From Thermohahella caldifontis (GTDB lineage Bacteria > Pseudomonadota > Gammaproteobacteria > Pseudomonadales > Oleiphilaceae): a DNA stretch of 64,000 nt. Both the position numbers and the translations under genes were made by a program. The DNA lies in NCBI RefSeq assembly GCF_041153465.1, contig NZ_CP154858.1:2728001-2792000 (forward strand), read 5' to 3'. The notes beneath the pieces are model-generated. The model made no database searches. It saw only the letters and a list, made by a program, of their open reading frames with translations, and was not told where the DNA came from. How positions within the stretch are numbered: the first letter of the stretch is position 1; each line of letters begins with the position of its first letter. Below are positions 26,515 to 36,825 of this stretch, piece after piece.

Positions 26515-27645
26515 ATGTCCCCGAAGGAAACTGTTTCCGAACCCCTCGAATACTCAGTGGTGTATACCAGCCGCGCGCTGAACCACATGTCACCACGCTT
26601 TCAGCAGGTCATGCGCGACATTTCGCGGACGCTGAAAGAGGTCTATCAGGGCCATGCCGTCGCCATTGTACCGGGCGGGGGCACCTTCGGCATGGAAGCC
26701 ATTGCCCGCCAGTTCGCGACCGATGAGCGCTGCCTCATCCTCCGCAATGGCTGGTTCAGTTACCGGTGGACCCAGATTCTGGAGCAAGGGAAGATTGCCA
26801 GGGAGAGCCATGTGCTCAAGGCACGCCCGCTGTCTGCGGAGGTGGATGCAGCCTGGATACCGGCTCCGGTGGAAGAGGTGGAGGCCGCCATCGAAACGCA
26901 CCGGCCGGCCGTCGTGTTTGCTCCCCACGTGGAAACCGCTTCCGGTATTCGTCTGCCCGATGACTATGTGCGCCGTGTGGGGGAGGCCACCCGGCGCGTG
27001 GGTGGCCTGTTTGTGCTGGATTGCGTGGCGTCCGGTACGGATTGGGTGGACATGAAGGCTCAATCCGTTGATGTGCTCCTGTCCGCGCCGCAGAAAGGCT
27101 GGTCATCGTCACCGGGTGCGGCGCTGATCGTGCTGAGCGAGCGTGCCGAAGCCCGTCTCGGGGACACCACCAGTACCAGCTTCGCCGCCGATCTCAAGCG
27201 CTGGCGTCAGATCATGGCGGCTTACGAGGCGGGCGGGCATGCCTACCATGCCACCATGCCGACAGATGCGTTGGCCAGATTCCGGGATGCCATGCTGGAA
27301 ACCGGCTCTCATGGCTGGGATGAGATCAGGTCTCGTCAGCATGAGGTGGGGGCCTGTGTCCGGAGCATGCTGGCCCGGCACGGGTTCAGGAGTGTGGCGG
27401 CGGACGGGTTTGGTGCGCCGGGAGTCGTGGTCTGTCATACCTCGGATCCGGCCATGCAGAGCGGGCAGGCGTTTCTGAGCGTCGGCATTCAGGCCGCAGC
27501 CGGCGTGCCGCTCATGTGTGACGAACCGGAGGGATTCTCGACCTTCCGGATCGGCCTGTTCGGTCTCGACAAGCTGTCAGATCCCCAGGGTACGGCGGAG
27601 CGCCTGGAAGCGGCGCTCAGGAAACTGGAGTCGGGTTCACGGTGA
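26515..27645 (+). CDS. Class V aminotransferase (serine-glyoxylate / alanine-glyoxylate type)
   Basis: 376 residues, AGGAG about 7 bp upstream of ATG. PLP fold type I: the cofactor Lys is expected in LLSAPQKGWSSSPG, with the PLP-holding Asp in FVLDCVASGTDW. The N-terminal GGGTFGMEAIARQF is a typical phosphate-clamp region. Likely exchanges amino groups between serine or alanine and glyoxylate or pyruvate; the exact pair is not resolvable. The 3' end overlaps the convergent rsmD by 29 bp. Confidence 0.82.
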   Translation: MSPKETVSEPLEYSVVYTSRALNHMSPRFQQVMRDISRTLKEVYQGHAVAIVPGGGTFGMEAIARQFATDERCLILRNGWFSYRWTQILEQGKIARESHVLKARPLSAEVDAAWIPAPVEEVEAAIETHRPAVVFAPHVETASGIRLPDDYVRRVGEATRRVGGLFVLDCVASGTDWVDMKAQSVDVLLSAPQKGWSSSPGAALIVLSERAEARLGDTTSTSFAADLKRWRQIMAAYEAGGHAYHATMPTDALARFRDAMLETGSHGWDEIRSRQHEVGACVRSMLARHGFRSVAADGFGAPGVVVCHTSDPAMQSGQAFLSVGIQAAAGVPLMCDEPEGFSTFRIGLFGLDKLSDPQGTAERLEAALRKLESGSR

Positions 27646-28228
27646 CCCGGCACAGCGTGCCGGTCACCTGGCCGGCATGTTGCCTTCGGTGCAGTACCCA
27701 GCCTTCCGGCAGGATGGGATCCAGTCCGGCCTCGTGTTCCATGTAGATGAAGCTGCCCTCCCGCACCCACTGCGGCGAAGCCAGCCGTGGCAGGATCCTG
27801 TCGAGCCAGCCTTGCCGGAAGGGGGGATCCATGAAAATCACGTCGAAAGGCCGGGCGGGGGGCTGGCTCAGCCAGTGCCCGACATCCGTGCAGTTGACCT
27901 GAAGGCGTGACGCTTCACCCAGTTGCTCGCCCAGCGTGCTCAGATTACGGGTGAGCAGCCGGGACTGATCCACGGCGGTTGCGGAGGAAGCCCCCCGGGA
28001 CAGCGCTTCCAGGCTGAGTGCGCCGCTGCCGGCGAACAGATCCAGGCACCGTGCATCACGAATCACGGGCATCAGCCAGTTGAACAGTGTTTCACGCACC
28101 CGGTCGGGAGATGGGCGTACGTCATCCACGGCCGGGAAGCTCAGCCTGCGCCCCCGGTGTGAGCCTCCGATGATGCGCAGCATGCCCGCGGGGGCTGATG
28201 CCGGACGTTTGTGGCGTGGCCGGGCCAT
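27617..28228 (-). CDS. rsmD: 16S rRNA (guanine-966-N2)-methyltransferase RsmD
   Basis: 203 residues. SAM-binding LDLFAGSGALSLEALSRGA and the catalytic DPPF (VIFMDPPFRQGWLD) identify RsmD; the N-terminal RIIGGSHRGRRL and DRVRETLFNWL are typical. Modifies G966 in the 30S subunit. AGGAGAG precedes the ATG. Divergent to ftsY, a conserved neighbourhood. Confidence 0.95.
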   Translation of the reverse strand: MARPRHKRPASAPAGMLRIIGGSHRGRRLSFPAVDDVRPSPDRVRETLFNWLMPVIRDARCLDLFAGSGALSLEALSRGASSATAVDQSRLLTRNLSTLGEQLGEASRLQVNCTDVGHWLSQPPARPFDVIFMDPPFRQGWLDRILPRLASPQWVREGSFIYMEHEAGLDPILPEGWVLHRRQHAGQVTGTLCRVTVNPTPVS

Positions 28229-28312
28229 CCTCTCTCCTGTCTGTCATGGAAGCGGGAACCAAAGGCCGCTAGAATAGGCCCCTGATCATTCAAATCAAGA
28301 GATAAGGATACT

Positions 28313-29583
<1,271 letters not shown>

Positions 29584-29587
<4 letters not shown>

Positions 29588-30249
29588 TTGTCTTTGACCG
29601 GGTGAGCAAACGCTATCCCAGCGGCCAGGATGCCCTGCTGAATGTCTCCTTCCGGCTTCAGCGGGGCGAAATGGCCTTTCTGACCGGCCACTCCGGCGCG
29701 GGCAAGAGCACGCTGCTCCGACTCATCATGGCCATGGAAACGGCCACCGGAGGACGTATCGAGGTGGGCGGGCGTGACATCAGCCAGTTGCGACGCCCGC
29801 AAATTGCCTATTACCGCCGTCACATCGGCGTGGTGTTTCAGGAGCACCACCTGCTGTTCAACCGTACCGTATTTGACAATGTCGCCATGCCGCTGAAGAT
29901 CGCCGGCTACACGCCCCGTGAAACGGCGCGGCGGGTGAGGGCGGCACTGGACAAGGTCGGCCTGCTCAGCAAGGAAAAGGCCTATCCCATCGCACTGTCC
30001 GGAGGTGAGCAGCAGCGTGTGGGGATTGCCCGGGCGGTGGTCAACCGTCCGCCCCTGCTGCTGGCGGACGAACCCACCGGTAACCTGGACCCGGATTTGT
30101 CCGCTGAAATCATGAATCTCTTCCGGGAGTTCAATCAGGTGGGCACGACCGTATTCATCGCCTCCCACGACGTGGCGCTCATCCGCCGGATGGGATGCCG
30201 GGTTGTCCATCTCGAGCAGGGACGACTGGTTTCGGAGGGGGCAACATGA
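29584..30249 (+). CDS. ftsE: Cell division ATP-binding protein FtsE
   Basis: 221 residues, GTG start inside the ftsY stop (GTGA overlap). Walker A GHSGAGKSTLL, Q-loop VFQEHHLLF, signature LSGGEQQRVGIARA and Walker B LLLADEPTGNLD are intact. With FtsX it forms a type VII ABC mechanotransmitter that activates periplasmic cell-wall amidases at the septum through EnvC. Confidence 0.96.
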
Positions 30250-31217
30250 GCACACCTCAGGCCAGCCCGCGCACGCGGGGCGCGGAAACCAGCCGGCAGG
30301 CTCCCTGGGAGGCCTATCTGGCCCACCACCGGGAAAGCGCGCAGACCAGTCTGCGTGATCAGCTCGCGCATCCCTGGGCGACACTTCTCACGGCACTGGC
30401 CATGGCCATTGCGCTGGCACTGCCGGCACTGATGGCAGTCGGACTGGGCAATATCGGCGCACTGACGCAGGCCCTGGACAGCACCCGGCAGGCCACACTG
30501 TACTTTGCCGAACCACCGGATGATGCAACGGTTCTGCAGCTCAGGACCCGGCTGCAGAAAGATGCAGATGTACAGTCGGTGGTCTATGTCTCACCGGAGA
30601 AGGCACTGGAACTGTTCCGGGCATACAGTGAAGCGGCCGATCTGCTGGCGGGACTGGACAGCAATCCCCTGCCGGCGAGCCTGCAGATCACGCTCCGGCC
30701 GGAAACCCCTCTGGATCGCCTGCGGGCACTGAAGGCCGGTTGGCAGGCGATTCCGGGTGTGGAGTCCGTGCAACTGGATACGGTCTGGCTGGAGCGCCTG
30801 CATGCTTTCGAGTCGCTGGCCAGTACCGGATTCGGGTTGCTGGCCGTACTGCTGGGGCTGGCCGTCGTGCTGTTCATGGGTAACACCATCCGCCTGGCCA
30901 TTGAAAATCGCCGTGACGAAATTCTGGTGGCGCGGCTGGTCGGGGCTACCGATGCCTGGGTGCGGCGGCCGTTCCTGTATCTGGGGGCGGGTTACGGCCT
31001 CTGGGGCGGGTTGCTGGCCGTGGTGCTTGTTCATGCCTGCCTGCTGGCCCTCTCCGACAGCGTGGCACAGCTCTCCGCTGCCTATGCCAGCGATTTCAGT
31101 CTGGTCTGGCCGGGGTTCAGCGGCAGTTTGCTGATTCTGCTGACGGGGGTGGTGCTGGGCTGGGCCGGTGCCTGGCTGACGGTACTCCGTCAGTTGCAGG
31201 ACGTGGAACCCCGATAG
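30246..31217 (+). CDS. ftsX: Cell division protein FtsX
   Basis: 323 residues from ATG 30246, which overlaps the ftsE stop (ATGA) and follows GGAGGGGG. Four membrane segments: about 60-80, then three toward the C-terminus (FGLLAVLLGLAVVLFMGNTI, GLWGGLLAVVLVHACLLAL, LLILLTGVVLGWAGAWL). The periplasmic loop between helices 1 and 2 contains the EnvC-binding region. The N-terminal 55 residues are cytoplasmic and variable. Confidence 0.95.
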   Translation: MSTPQASPRTRGAETSRQAPWEAYLAHHRESAQTSLRDQLAHPWATLLTALAMAIALALPALMAVGLGNIGALTQALDSTRQATLYFAEPPDDATVLQLRTRLQKDADVQSVVYVSPEKALELFRAYSEAADLLAGLDSNPLPASLQITLRPETPLDRLRALKAGWQAIPGVESVQLDTVWLERLHAFESLASTGFGLLAVLLGLAVVLFMGNTIRLAIENRRDEILVARLVGATDAWVRRPFLYLGAGYGLWGGLLAVVLVHACLLALSDSVAQLSAAYASDFSLVWPGFSGSLLILLTGVVLGWAGAWLTVLRQLQDVEPR

Positions 31218-31319
31218 AAATTTTCCGAAATGTCACTTGAAAAATGGCACGTAATCCCCAAAGATTGTCATTGCCCGAGGGGTATATTGTTCGGGCGGGT
31301 CACTTTGCGTCATTTAAAA

Positions 31320-31348
31320 GGGAACTTTTTGCGACAGGGTGTGTCCAA
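31320..31348 (+). promoter_or_regulatory. Sigma-E type promoter for rpoH
   Basis: GGGAACTT at 31320-31327, a 16-bp spacer, then TCCAA at 31344-31348; this matches the RpoE pattern GGAACTT-N16-TCnnA. E. coli rpoH has a comparable sigma-E-dependent promoter. It lies about 45 bp before the rpoH start codon and implies that envelope stress feeds the cytoplasmic heat shock response. A TATATT at 31283-31288 could serve an additional promoter. Confidence 0.65.
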
Positions 31349-31391
31349 GGAAGTATCAATAACGCAAGATCCGTATATTGGAGGGTGAGCA

Positions 31392-32255
31392 ATGAGTGCA
31401 GCAACAGCAAAAGCCATGAGGCTTCCGGTTCCCGTCGGCAACTTGGAGAGCTATATTCAGGCTGTCAATGCCATCCCCGTTCTGAGTGCGGAAGAGGAAC
31501 GTGACCTCGCTCTGCGATACAGAGAGCAGAATGATCTGGAAGCTGCCCGTCAGCTGGTGTTGTCGCATCTGCGCTTTGTGGTGCATATTGCGCGAAGTTA
31601 CGCAGGCTATGGCCTGCCTCAGGCCGATCTCATTCAGGAAGGCAACATCGGTCTCATGAAGGCCGTCAAGCGCTTTGATCCGGCATTTGGTGTTCGGCTG
31701 GTGTCCTTTGCCGTGCACTGGATCAAGGCCGAGATTCATGAATTCATTCTGAAGAACTGGCGTATCGTCAAGGTGGCCACCACCAAGGCGCAGCGCAAGC
31801 TGTTCTTCAACCTCCGTGGCGCGAAGAAGCGCCTGGCCTGGCTGACCAATGACGAAGTCCGGGCCGTGGCGGAGGATCTGGGTGTGGATGAGCGCTCTGT
31901 CCGGGAGATGGAAAGCCGTCTGGCCGGGCAGGACACTTCCTTTGATCCCGGCGTGGACACTGATGATGACGATGCCTGGCAGGCACCGGTCGCCTACCTG
32001 GAAGATCGTCGCTACGATCCGGCCACGCTGGTGGAGAACGAGGAGTGGAGTGATGATTCCACCGGCAGGCTCTATGAGGCGCTGGAGGAATTGGATGAGC
32101 GCAGCCGGACCATCCTTGAGCGTCGCTGGTTGTCTGACAACAAGGCGACCCTGCACGATCTGGCAGACGAATTCGGTGTATCCGCCGAACGCATTCGCCA
32201 GATTGAAAAGGCAGCCATGAAGAAGGTGAAGAAGCGGATGGCCGAGGCCGCCTGA
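31392..32255 (+). CDS. rpoH: RNA polymerase heat shock sigma factor RpoH (sigma-32)
   Basis: 287 residues, GGAGGG about 6 bp before ATG. Region 2 (LRFVVHIARSYAGYGLPQADLIQEGNIGLMKAVKRFDP) and region 4 with the helix-turn-helix (TLHDLADEFGVSAERIRQIEKAAM) are intact. The RpoH box QRKLFFNLR, seen only in sigma-32, confirms identity. Follows ftsYEX as in many gammaproteobacteria. Confidence 0.97.
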   Translation: MSAATAKAMRLPVPVGNLESYIQAVNAIPVLSAEEERDLALRYREQNDLEAARQLVLSHLRFVVHIARSYAGYGLPQADLIQEGNIGLMKAVKRFDPAFGVRLVSFAVHWIKAEIHEFILKNWRIVKVATTKAQRKLFFNLRGAKKRLAWLTNDEVRAVAEDLGVDERSVREMESRLAGQDTSFDPGVDTDDDDAWQAPVAYLEDRRYDPATLVENEEWSDDSTGRLYEALEELDERSRTILERRWLSDNKATLHDLADEFGVSAERIRQIEKAAMKKVKKRMAEAA

Positions 32256-32278
32256 TTTCGTCGTCGACAACTGTTCTC

Positions 32279-32300
32279 AACGCCCGCGCAAGCGGGCGTT
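32279..32300 (+). terminator. Intrinsic terminator after rpoH
   Basis: AACGCCCGC, tetraloop GCAA, GCGGGCGTT, followed by TTGCGTTT. 9-bp GC-rich stem 23 bp after the rpoH stop. Confidence 0.8.
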
Positions 32301-32350
32301 TGCGTTTGTATGCGACCTGAGTTGTAGCGCATGCAGTGCACCGATGCCTG

Positions 32351-32359
32351 TGGTAAAAT
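32351..32359 (+). promoter_or_regulatory. Extended -10 promoter of mdh
   Basis: TGGTAAAAT fits the extended -10 pattern TGnTAnAAT, 39 bp upstream of the mdh start codon. No good -35 is seen at the standard distance. Confidence 0.5.
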
Positions 32360-32398
32360 GCGGCCGCAATATCCTCACAAACAATGAAGGAAGGCGTG

Positions 32399-33376
32399 AT
32401 GAAACAACCTGTTCGCGTAGCGGTGACTGGTGCCGCTGGTCAAATCTGTTACTCTCTGGTTTTCCGTATTGCTGCCGGTGAAATGCTGGGCAAGGATCAG
32501 CCGGTGATCCTGCAACTGCTCGAAATCACTCCGGCACTGAAAGTGCTGGAAGCGGTCAAGATGGAGCTGAACGACTGTGCGTTCCCGCTCGTGCATGACA
32601 TCATCGTGACCGATGATCCGAAGGTTGCGTTCAAGGATGCGGACATTGGTCTGCTGGTGGGCGCGAAGCCCCGTGGTCCCGGCATGGAGCGTTCCGACCT
32701 GATCAAGGACAACGGCAAGATCTTCTCTTCTCTGGGCAAGGTCATCAATGAAGTGGCCAACCGGGATATCAAGATCTGCGTGGTCGGCAACCCGGCCAAC
32801 ACCAACGCCTACATCCTGGCCAAGAACGCCCCGGACATCAATCAGCGCAATATCACGGCCCTGACGCGTCTGGACCATAACCGTGCGGTTTATCAGCTGG
32901 CCGAGAAGACCGGTACTCAGGTCACCGCCATCCGCAAGATGACCATCTGGGGCAACCACTCCACGACTCAGGTTCCGGATATTTCTCATGCCACTGTCAA
33001 TGGCGAGCCGGCTCTGAGCAAGGTGGAAGAATCCTGGTGGAAAGAATGCTTCATGCCGAAGGTGGCCAAGCGTGGCGCAGAAGTCATCGCGGCCCGCGGC
33101 TCCTCTTCAGCAGCTTCCGCTGCCAATGGCGTCATTGATCACATGCGCAGCTGGGTACTGGGTACCGAGGAAGGTGACTGGGTTTCCATGGCTGTACCGA
33201 GTGATGGCAGCTACGGCATTGAAGAAGGCCTGATCTACAGCTATCCGGTAGTCTGCAAGAACGGTGACTACGAAATCGTGACCGGCCTGGAAGTCAGCGA
33301 GTTTGTTCAGGGCAAGATGAAAGAGTCCGAAGACGAACTCAAGGCCGAGGCCGAGCAGGTCAAGGATCTGTTCTGA
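32399..33376 (+). CDS. mdh: Malate dehydrogenase
   Basis: 325 residues from ATG 32399, with AAGGAAG about 5 bp upstream. Rossmann start VAVTGAAGQICYSLVFRIAAG, substrate Arg segments AKPRGPGMERSDL and LTRLDHNRA, and the catalytic His in WGNHSTTQVPD. It is the longer, cytosolic-like form rather than the E. coli type. Interconverts malate and oxaloacetate with NAD in the TCA cycle. Confidence 0.95.
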   Translation: MKQPVRVAVTGAAGQICYSLVFRIAAGEMLGKDQPVILQLLEITPALKVLEAVKMELNDCAFPLVHDIIVTDDPKVAFKDADIGLLVGAKPRGPGMERSDLIKDNGKIFSSLGKVINEVANRDIKICVVGNPANTNAYILAKNAPDINQRNITALTRLDHNRAVYQLAEKTGTQVTAIRKMTIWGNHSTTQVPDISHATVNGEPALSKVEESWWKECFMPKVAKRGAEVIAARGSSSAASAANGVIDHMRSWVLGTEEGDWVSMAVPSDGSYGIEEGLIYSYPVVCKNGDYEIVTGLEVSEFVQGKMKESEDELKAEAEQVKDLF

Positions 33377-33418
33377 GTCTGCTCTCCGGGGACTTTGACA
33401 GATCCCGGAAACGGAAAG

Positions 33419-33439
33419 AGGGTCGCTTCGGCGGCCCTT
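33419..33439 (+). terminator. Intrinsic terminator after mdh
   Basis: GGGTCGC, tetraloop TTCG, GCGGCCC with one G-T pair, followed by TTCTTTTT. About 45 bp after the mdh stop. Confidence 0.85.
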
Positions 33440-33622
33440 CTTTTTGCGCGTCAGCCCGGCACCTGACCTGACGGCCGGCTGACCCGTCTCCCGCCGCGGC
33501 CGAAGGCGGTTGTGATGCCTTCCATGACGCCCGGATTCACGACTTCACCGCAGTGCCAAGGGAGGCGGCACATGTGTTGCCAGGTGGGCGCTGTCCTTGA
33601 ACACTTTGCGGTTTTCGGGCAC

Positions 33623-33645
33623 AAAAAACCCGGCCGAAGCCGGGT
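33623..33645 (-). terminator. Intrinsic terminator after pntB (minus strand)
   Basis: On the minus strand ACCCGGC, loop TTCG, GCCGGGT then TTTTT. Ends the pntA-pntB transcript 23 bp after the pntB stop. Between this and the mdh terminator lie about 180 bp with no credible gene. Confidence 0.85.
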
Positions 33646-33668
33646 CAGAAACCGGAAGGAGGTTGTCC

Positions 33669-35096
33669 TCAGAGCAGATGCTTGAGAATCTCCTCCACGC
33701 ATGCCTTGGCATCGCCAAAGAGCAGCGAGGTGTTTTCCTTGAACAGCAGCGGGTTCTGTACACCCGCATAGCCGGTGTTCATGGAACGTTTGATGACCAC
33801 AACCTGCTTGGCCTTCCACACTTCCAGAACCGGCATGCCGGCAATGGGGCTGTGCGGATCTTCGGCGGCAGCCGGGTTGACGGTATCGTTGGCACCGATG
33901 ACCAGTACCACGTCCGTGTCTTCGAAGTCATCGTTGATCTCGTCCATTTCCAGAACGATGTCATACGGAACCTTGGCTTCCGCCAGCAGCACGTTCATGT
34001 GGCCGGGCAGGCGGCCAGCGACCGGATGGATGCCGAAGCGGACCTTGACACCCATCTTGCGCAGACGCTCGGTCATTTCGGCCACGGCGTACTGAGCCTG
34101 AGCGACGGCCATGCCGTAGCCCGGAGTGATGATCACGCTGCGGGCATTCTTGAGCATGTCAGCCACCGCATCCGCTGAAGTCTCGTGGTATTCGCCGTAG
34201 TCCTTATCGTCGCCACCCGTCTGGCCATCGGTACCGAAGCCGCCGGCAATAACGCTGATGAAGGAGCGGTTCATGGCCTTGCACATGATGTAGGACAGGA
34301 TGGCACCTGAGGAGCCCACCAGTGCGCCGGTGATGATCAGCAGGTCATTGGCCAGCATGAAACCTGCTGCAGCCGCTGCCCAGCCGGAATAGGAGTTGAG
34401 CATGGACACCACGACCGGCATGTCGGCGCCACCGATGGAAGCGACCAGATGCCAGCCAAAGGCCAGGGCAATGACCGTCATCACGATCAGGGCTGCGGTG
34501 CTGCCACCCTCGGAGAGGAACTGGCTCATCAGCCAGGCGCTGACCAGAACAGCGGCCAGGTTGAGCTTGTGACGATGGGGCAGCATCAGCGGCTTGGAGT
34601 TGATCAGGCCACGCAGCTTGCCGAATGCCACGATGGAGCCGGTGAAGGTAACCGCACCGATGAACACGCCGAGGAAGACCTCGGAGAGGTGGATGTTGCG
34701 CAGCACCTCGGCTTCGGACGACACCTTGGCGGCCACCTGCAGGGCGGCATTGGCCAGCGTTTCATCGTGTGCATCCAGATAGCTGTTGTAACCCACCAGC
34801 ACTGCGGCCAGGCCCACAAAGCTGTGCAGAATGGCCACCAGCTCTGGCATTTCGGTCATTTCCACCTTCATGGCGAGGCGGATACCGATTGCGGCACTGA
34901 CAGCCATCACGACCAGAATCAGGCCCACATTGGTGACTTCAGGCTGAAACAGGGTGGCGATCAGGGCGATGGCCATTCCGGACATGCCGAAGATGTTGCC
35001 ACTGCGTGCGGTTTCCTGTTTGCTCAGCCCCGAGAGAGCGAGGATGAAGAAGACGCCGGAAACCAGGTAGGCGCCGGTAATCAGACCTTGTGACAT
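33669..35096 (-). CDS. pntB: NAD(P) transhydrogenase subunit beta
   Basis: 475 residues. An N-terminal half of about nine membrane helices (domain II) is followed by the NADP-binding domain III with the fingerprint ITPGYGMAVAQAQ, MNVLLAEAKVPYD and VIGANDTVNPAA. Together with PntA it couples proton flow to hydride transfer from NADH to NADP+. Two bases separate it from pntA. Confidence 0.97.
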   Translation of the reverse strand: MSQGLITGAYLVSGVFFILALSGLSKQETARSGNIFGMSGMAIALIATLFQPEVTNVGLILVVMAVSAAIGIRLAMKVEMTEMPELVAILHSFVGLAAVLVGYNSYLDAHDETLANAALQVAAKVSSEAEVLRNIHLSEVFLGVFIGAVTFTGSIVAFGKLRGLINSKPLMLPHRHKLNLAAVLVSAWLMSQFLSEGGSTAALIVMTVIALAFGWHLVASIGGADMPVVVSMLNSYSGWAAAAAGFMLANDLLIITGALVGSSGAILSYIMCKAMNRSFISVIAGGFGTDGQTGGDDKDYGEYHETSADAVADMLKNARSVIITPGYGMAVAQAQYAVAEMTERLRKMGVKVRFGIHPVAGRLPGHMNVLLAEAKVPYDIVLEMDEINDDFEDTDVVLVIGANDTVNPAAAEDPHSPIAGMPVLEVWKAKQVVVIKRSMNTGYAGVQNPLLFKENTSLLFGDAKACVEEILKHLL

Positions 35097-35098
35097 GT

Positions 35099-36630
35099 TT
35101 ACTGCCCCTCCTTCCGGAACATCTTCAGCATGCGCTGGGTCACGGCAAAGCCGCCGAACACGTTGATACTGGCCACCAGAACGGCTGCAGAGGCCAGTAC
35201 GGTCACCAGTGTATTGTCACTGCCCACCTGCAGCAGTGCGCCCACGACAATGATGCCACTGATGGCATTGGTCACACTCATCAGCGGTGTGTGCAGGGCA
35301 TGGGTCACGTTCCAGACCACGTAATAGCCGACCACGATGGAGAGCACGAAGACGGTGAAGTGAGACAGGAAGGCGGCGGGTGCCACGGAAGCCACCCAGA
35401 GGAATGCCAGTGAGGCGGCTGCCACACCCACGGGCTTGACCCACGCCGGCGTCGGTTTCTCTTCCTTCACTACCGGCTTGGCATCCGTCTTGGCCTGGGG
35501 AGCGGCACTGACACTGATGGGAGGCGGCGGCCAGGTGATTTCACCGCTCTTGACGACAGTAACGCCACGAATGACTTCGTCGTCAAAGTTGATGACGATT
35601 TCACCGTTCTTCTCGGGCGTCAGCAACTTGATGAAGTTGGTCAGGTTGTTGGCAAACAGCAGGCTGGACTGCTTTGGCAGGCGCGAGGGCAGATCGGTGT
35701 AACCAATGATCTTGACACCATGCACCTCGTAAACCTCACCCGGACGGGTCAGTTCGCAGTTTCCGCCACCGGCGGCAGCCAGATCCACAATGACGCTGCC
35801 CGGCTTCATGGATTCCACCATTTCCCTGGTGATGAGTCGGGGGCAGGCTTGCCCGGAATCATGGCGGTGGTGATGATGATGTCCACTTCCTTGGCCTGCT
35901 GCGCAAAGAGCTCCATTTCCGCCTTGATGAAGGCTTCACTCATCACCTTGGCATATCCGTCGGAGCTTGAGCCATCTTCCTCGAAGTCCAGCTCAAGAAA
36001 CTGTGCGCCCATGCTTTCGATCTGTTCCTTGACCTCGGGACGGGTATCGAATGCGCGGACAATGGCGCCCAGGCTCACGGCTGTGCCAATGGCGGCCAGG
36101 CCGGCGACACCTGCACCGATGACCATGACCTTGGCGGGCGGTACCTTGCCTGCAGCGGTGATCTGGCCGGTGAAGAAGCGGCCGAATTCGTGAGCAGCCT
36201 CGATCACGGCACGGTAACCGGCGATATTGGCCTGGGAGCTGAGAATATCCATGGACTGGGCGCGTGAAATCCGGGGTACGGCGTCCATGGCGAACACGGT
36301 CAGGCCCAGTTCGGCGGCCTTCTTGAGCAGCGCCTCGTTCTGAGCAGGCTGAATGATGCTCATGAGGGCGGCACCGCGCTTCATGCGCTCCAGCTCCTGC
36401 TCCGTGGGCTTGTTGACCTTGATGACCAGATCCGACTGCCAGGCCTCGTCACCGCTGACAATGCGGGCGCCGGCTTCCACGTACACCTCATCTTCAAAGC
36501 CGGCCTTGGTTCCGGCCCCGGCTTCCACCACGACCTCGTATCCCAGCTTGATAAGCTGCTCGACCGAGGGCGGGGTACCCGCAACGCGGCGTTCACCCGC
36601 CAGCGTTTCTGAAACGATACCGATTTGCAT
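35099..36630 (-). pseudogene. pntA: NAD(P) transhydrogenase subunit alpha, frameshifted as sequenced
   Basis: Start ATG 36630 (MQIGIVSETLAGERRVAG), GAGG 7 bp upstream. The first frame runs through domain I (MVIGAGVAGLAAIGTA) to IPGKPAP and then ends in unrelated residues. The second resumes with MVESMKPGSVIVDLAAAGGGNCE and ends after the domain II helices. Five G at 35839-35843 (plus strand), where six rejoin the frame. Some bacteria do have split alpha subunits, but that split lies after domain I, whereas this break is inside the NAD-binding domain, so it is a lesion or an error. Confidence 0.9.
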
Positions 36631-36707
36631 GATTTTCCTCGTAGACCGCTGAGTCATGTCCAGTTGTGTGATTTTCGGAGTACGTATAATTACATAAGCG
36701 AAAGGGA

Positions 36708-36713
36708 AGTCAA
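36708..36713 (-). promoter_or_regulatory. Possible -35 element of pntA
   Basis: Minus-strand TTGACT, followed 19 bp later by TATACG as a weak -10, in front of pntA. Spacing is long, so this is tentative. It lies 17 bp from the HexR-like site at 36730. Confidence 0.3.
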
Positions 36714-36729
36714 GGAAAGGCGTTACGAT

Positions 36730-36746
36730 CTGTAACGGCATTACAG
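36730..36746. promoter_or_regulatory. HexR-like palindrome 1
   Basis: CTGTAACGGCATTACAG: arms CTGTAA and TTACAG around 5 bp. The TGTAA-N5-TTACA layout matches the described HexR operator of gammaproteobacteria. Upstream of the likely pntA -35. Confidence 0.5.
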
Positions 36747-36790
36747 AGACTGGATATTTTCGACGTTTTCCGCCACATTGGAGCGGGCGG

Positions 36791-36807
36791 TTGTAAATAT
36801 TTTACAA
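36791..36807. promoter_or_regulatory. HexR-like palindrome 2
   Basis: TTGTAAATATTTTACAA: arms TTGTAA and TTACAA around 5 bp, the closer match to the HexR consensus. It ends 18 bp before the start codon of the dehydrogenase gene, where a bound repressor would block it. Confidence 0.55.
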
Positions 36808-36825
36808 GGCTTGGGAGAATATGAC

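Noticed and set aside
33451..33819. 122-codon open frame on the minus strand after pntB
   Set aside because: Overlaps the pntB 3' end and its terminator; no similarity and no start signal.
35099..36630. Natural split of PntA into alpha1 and alpha2 proteins
   Set aside because: The break is inside domain I and a single added base restores one continuous subunit.
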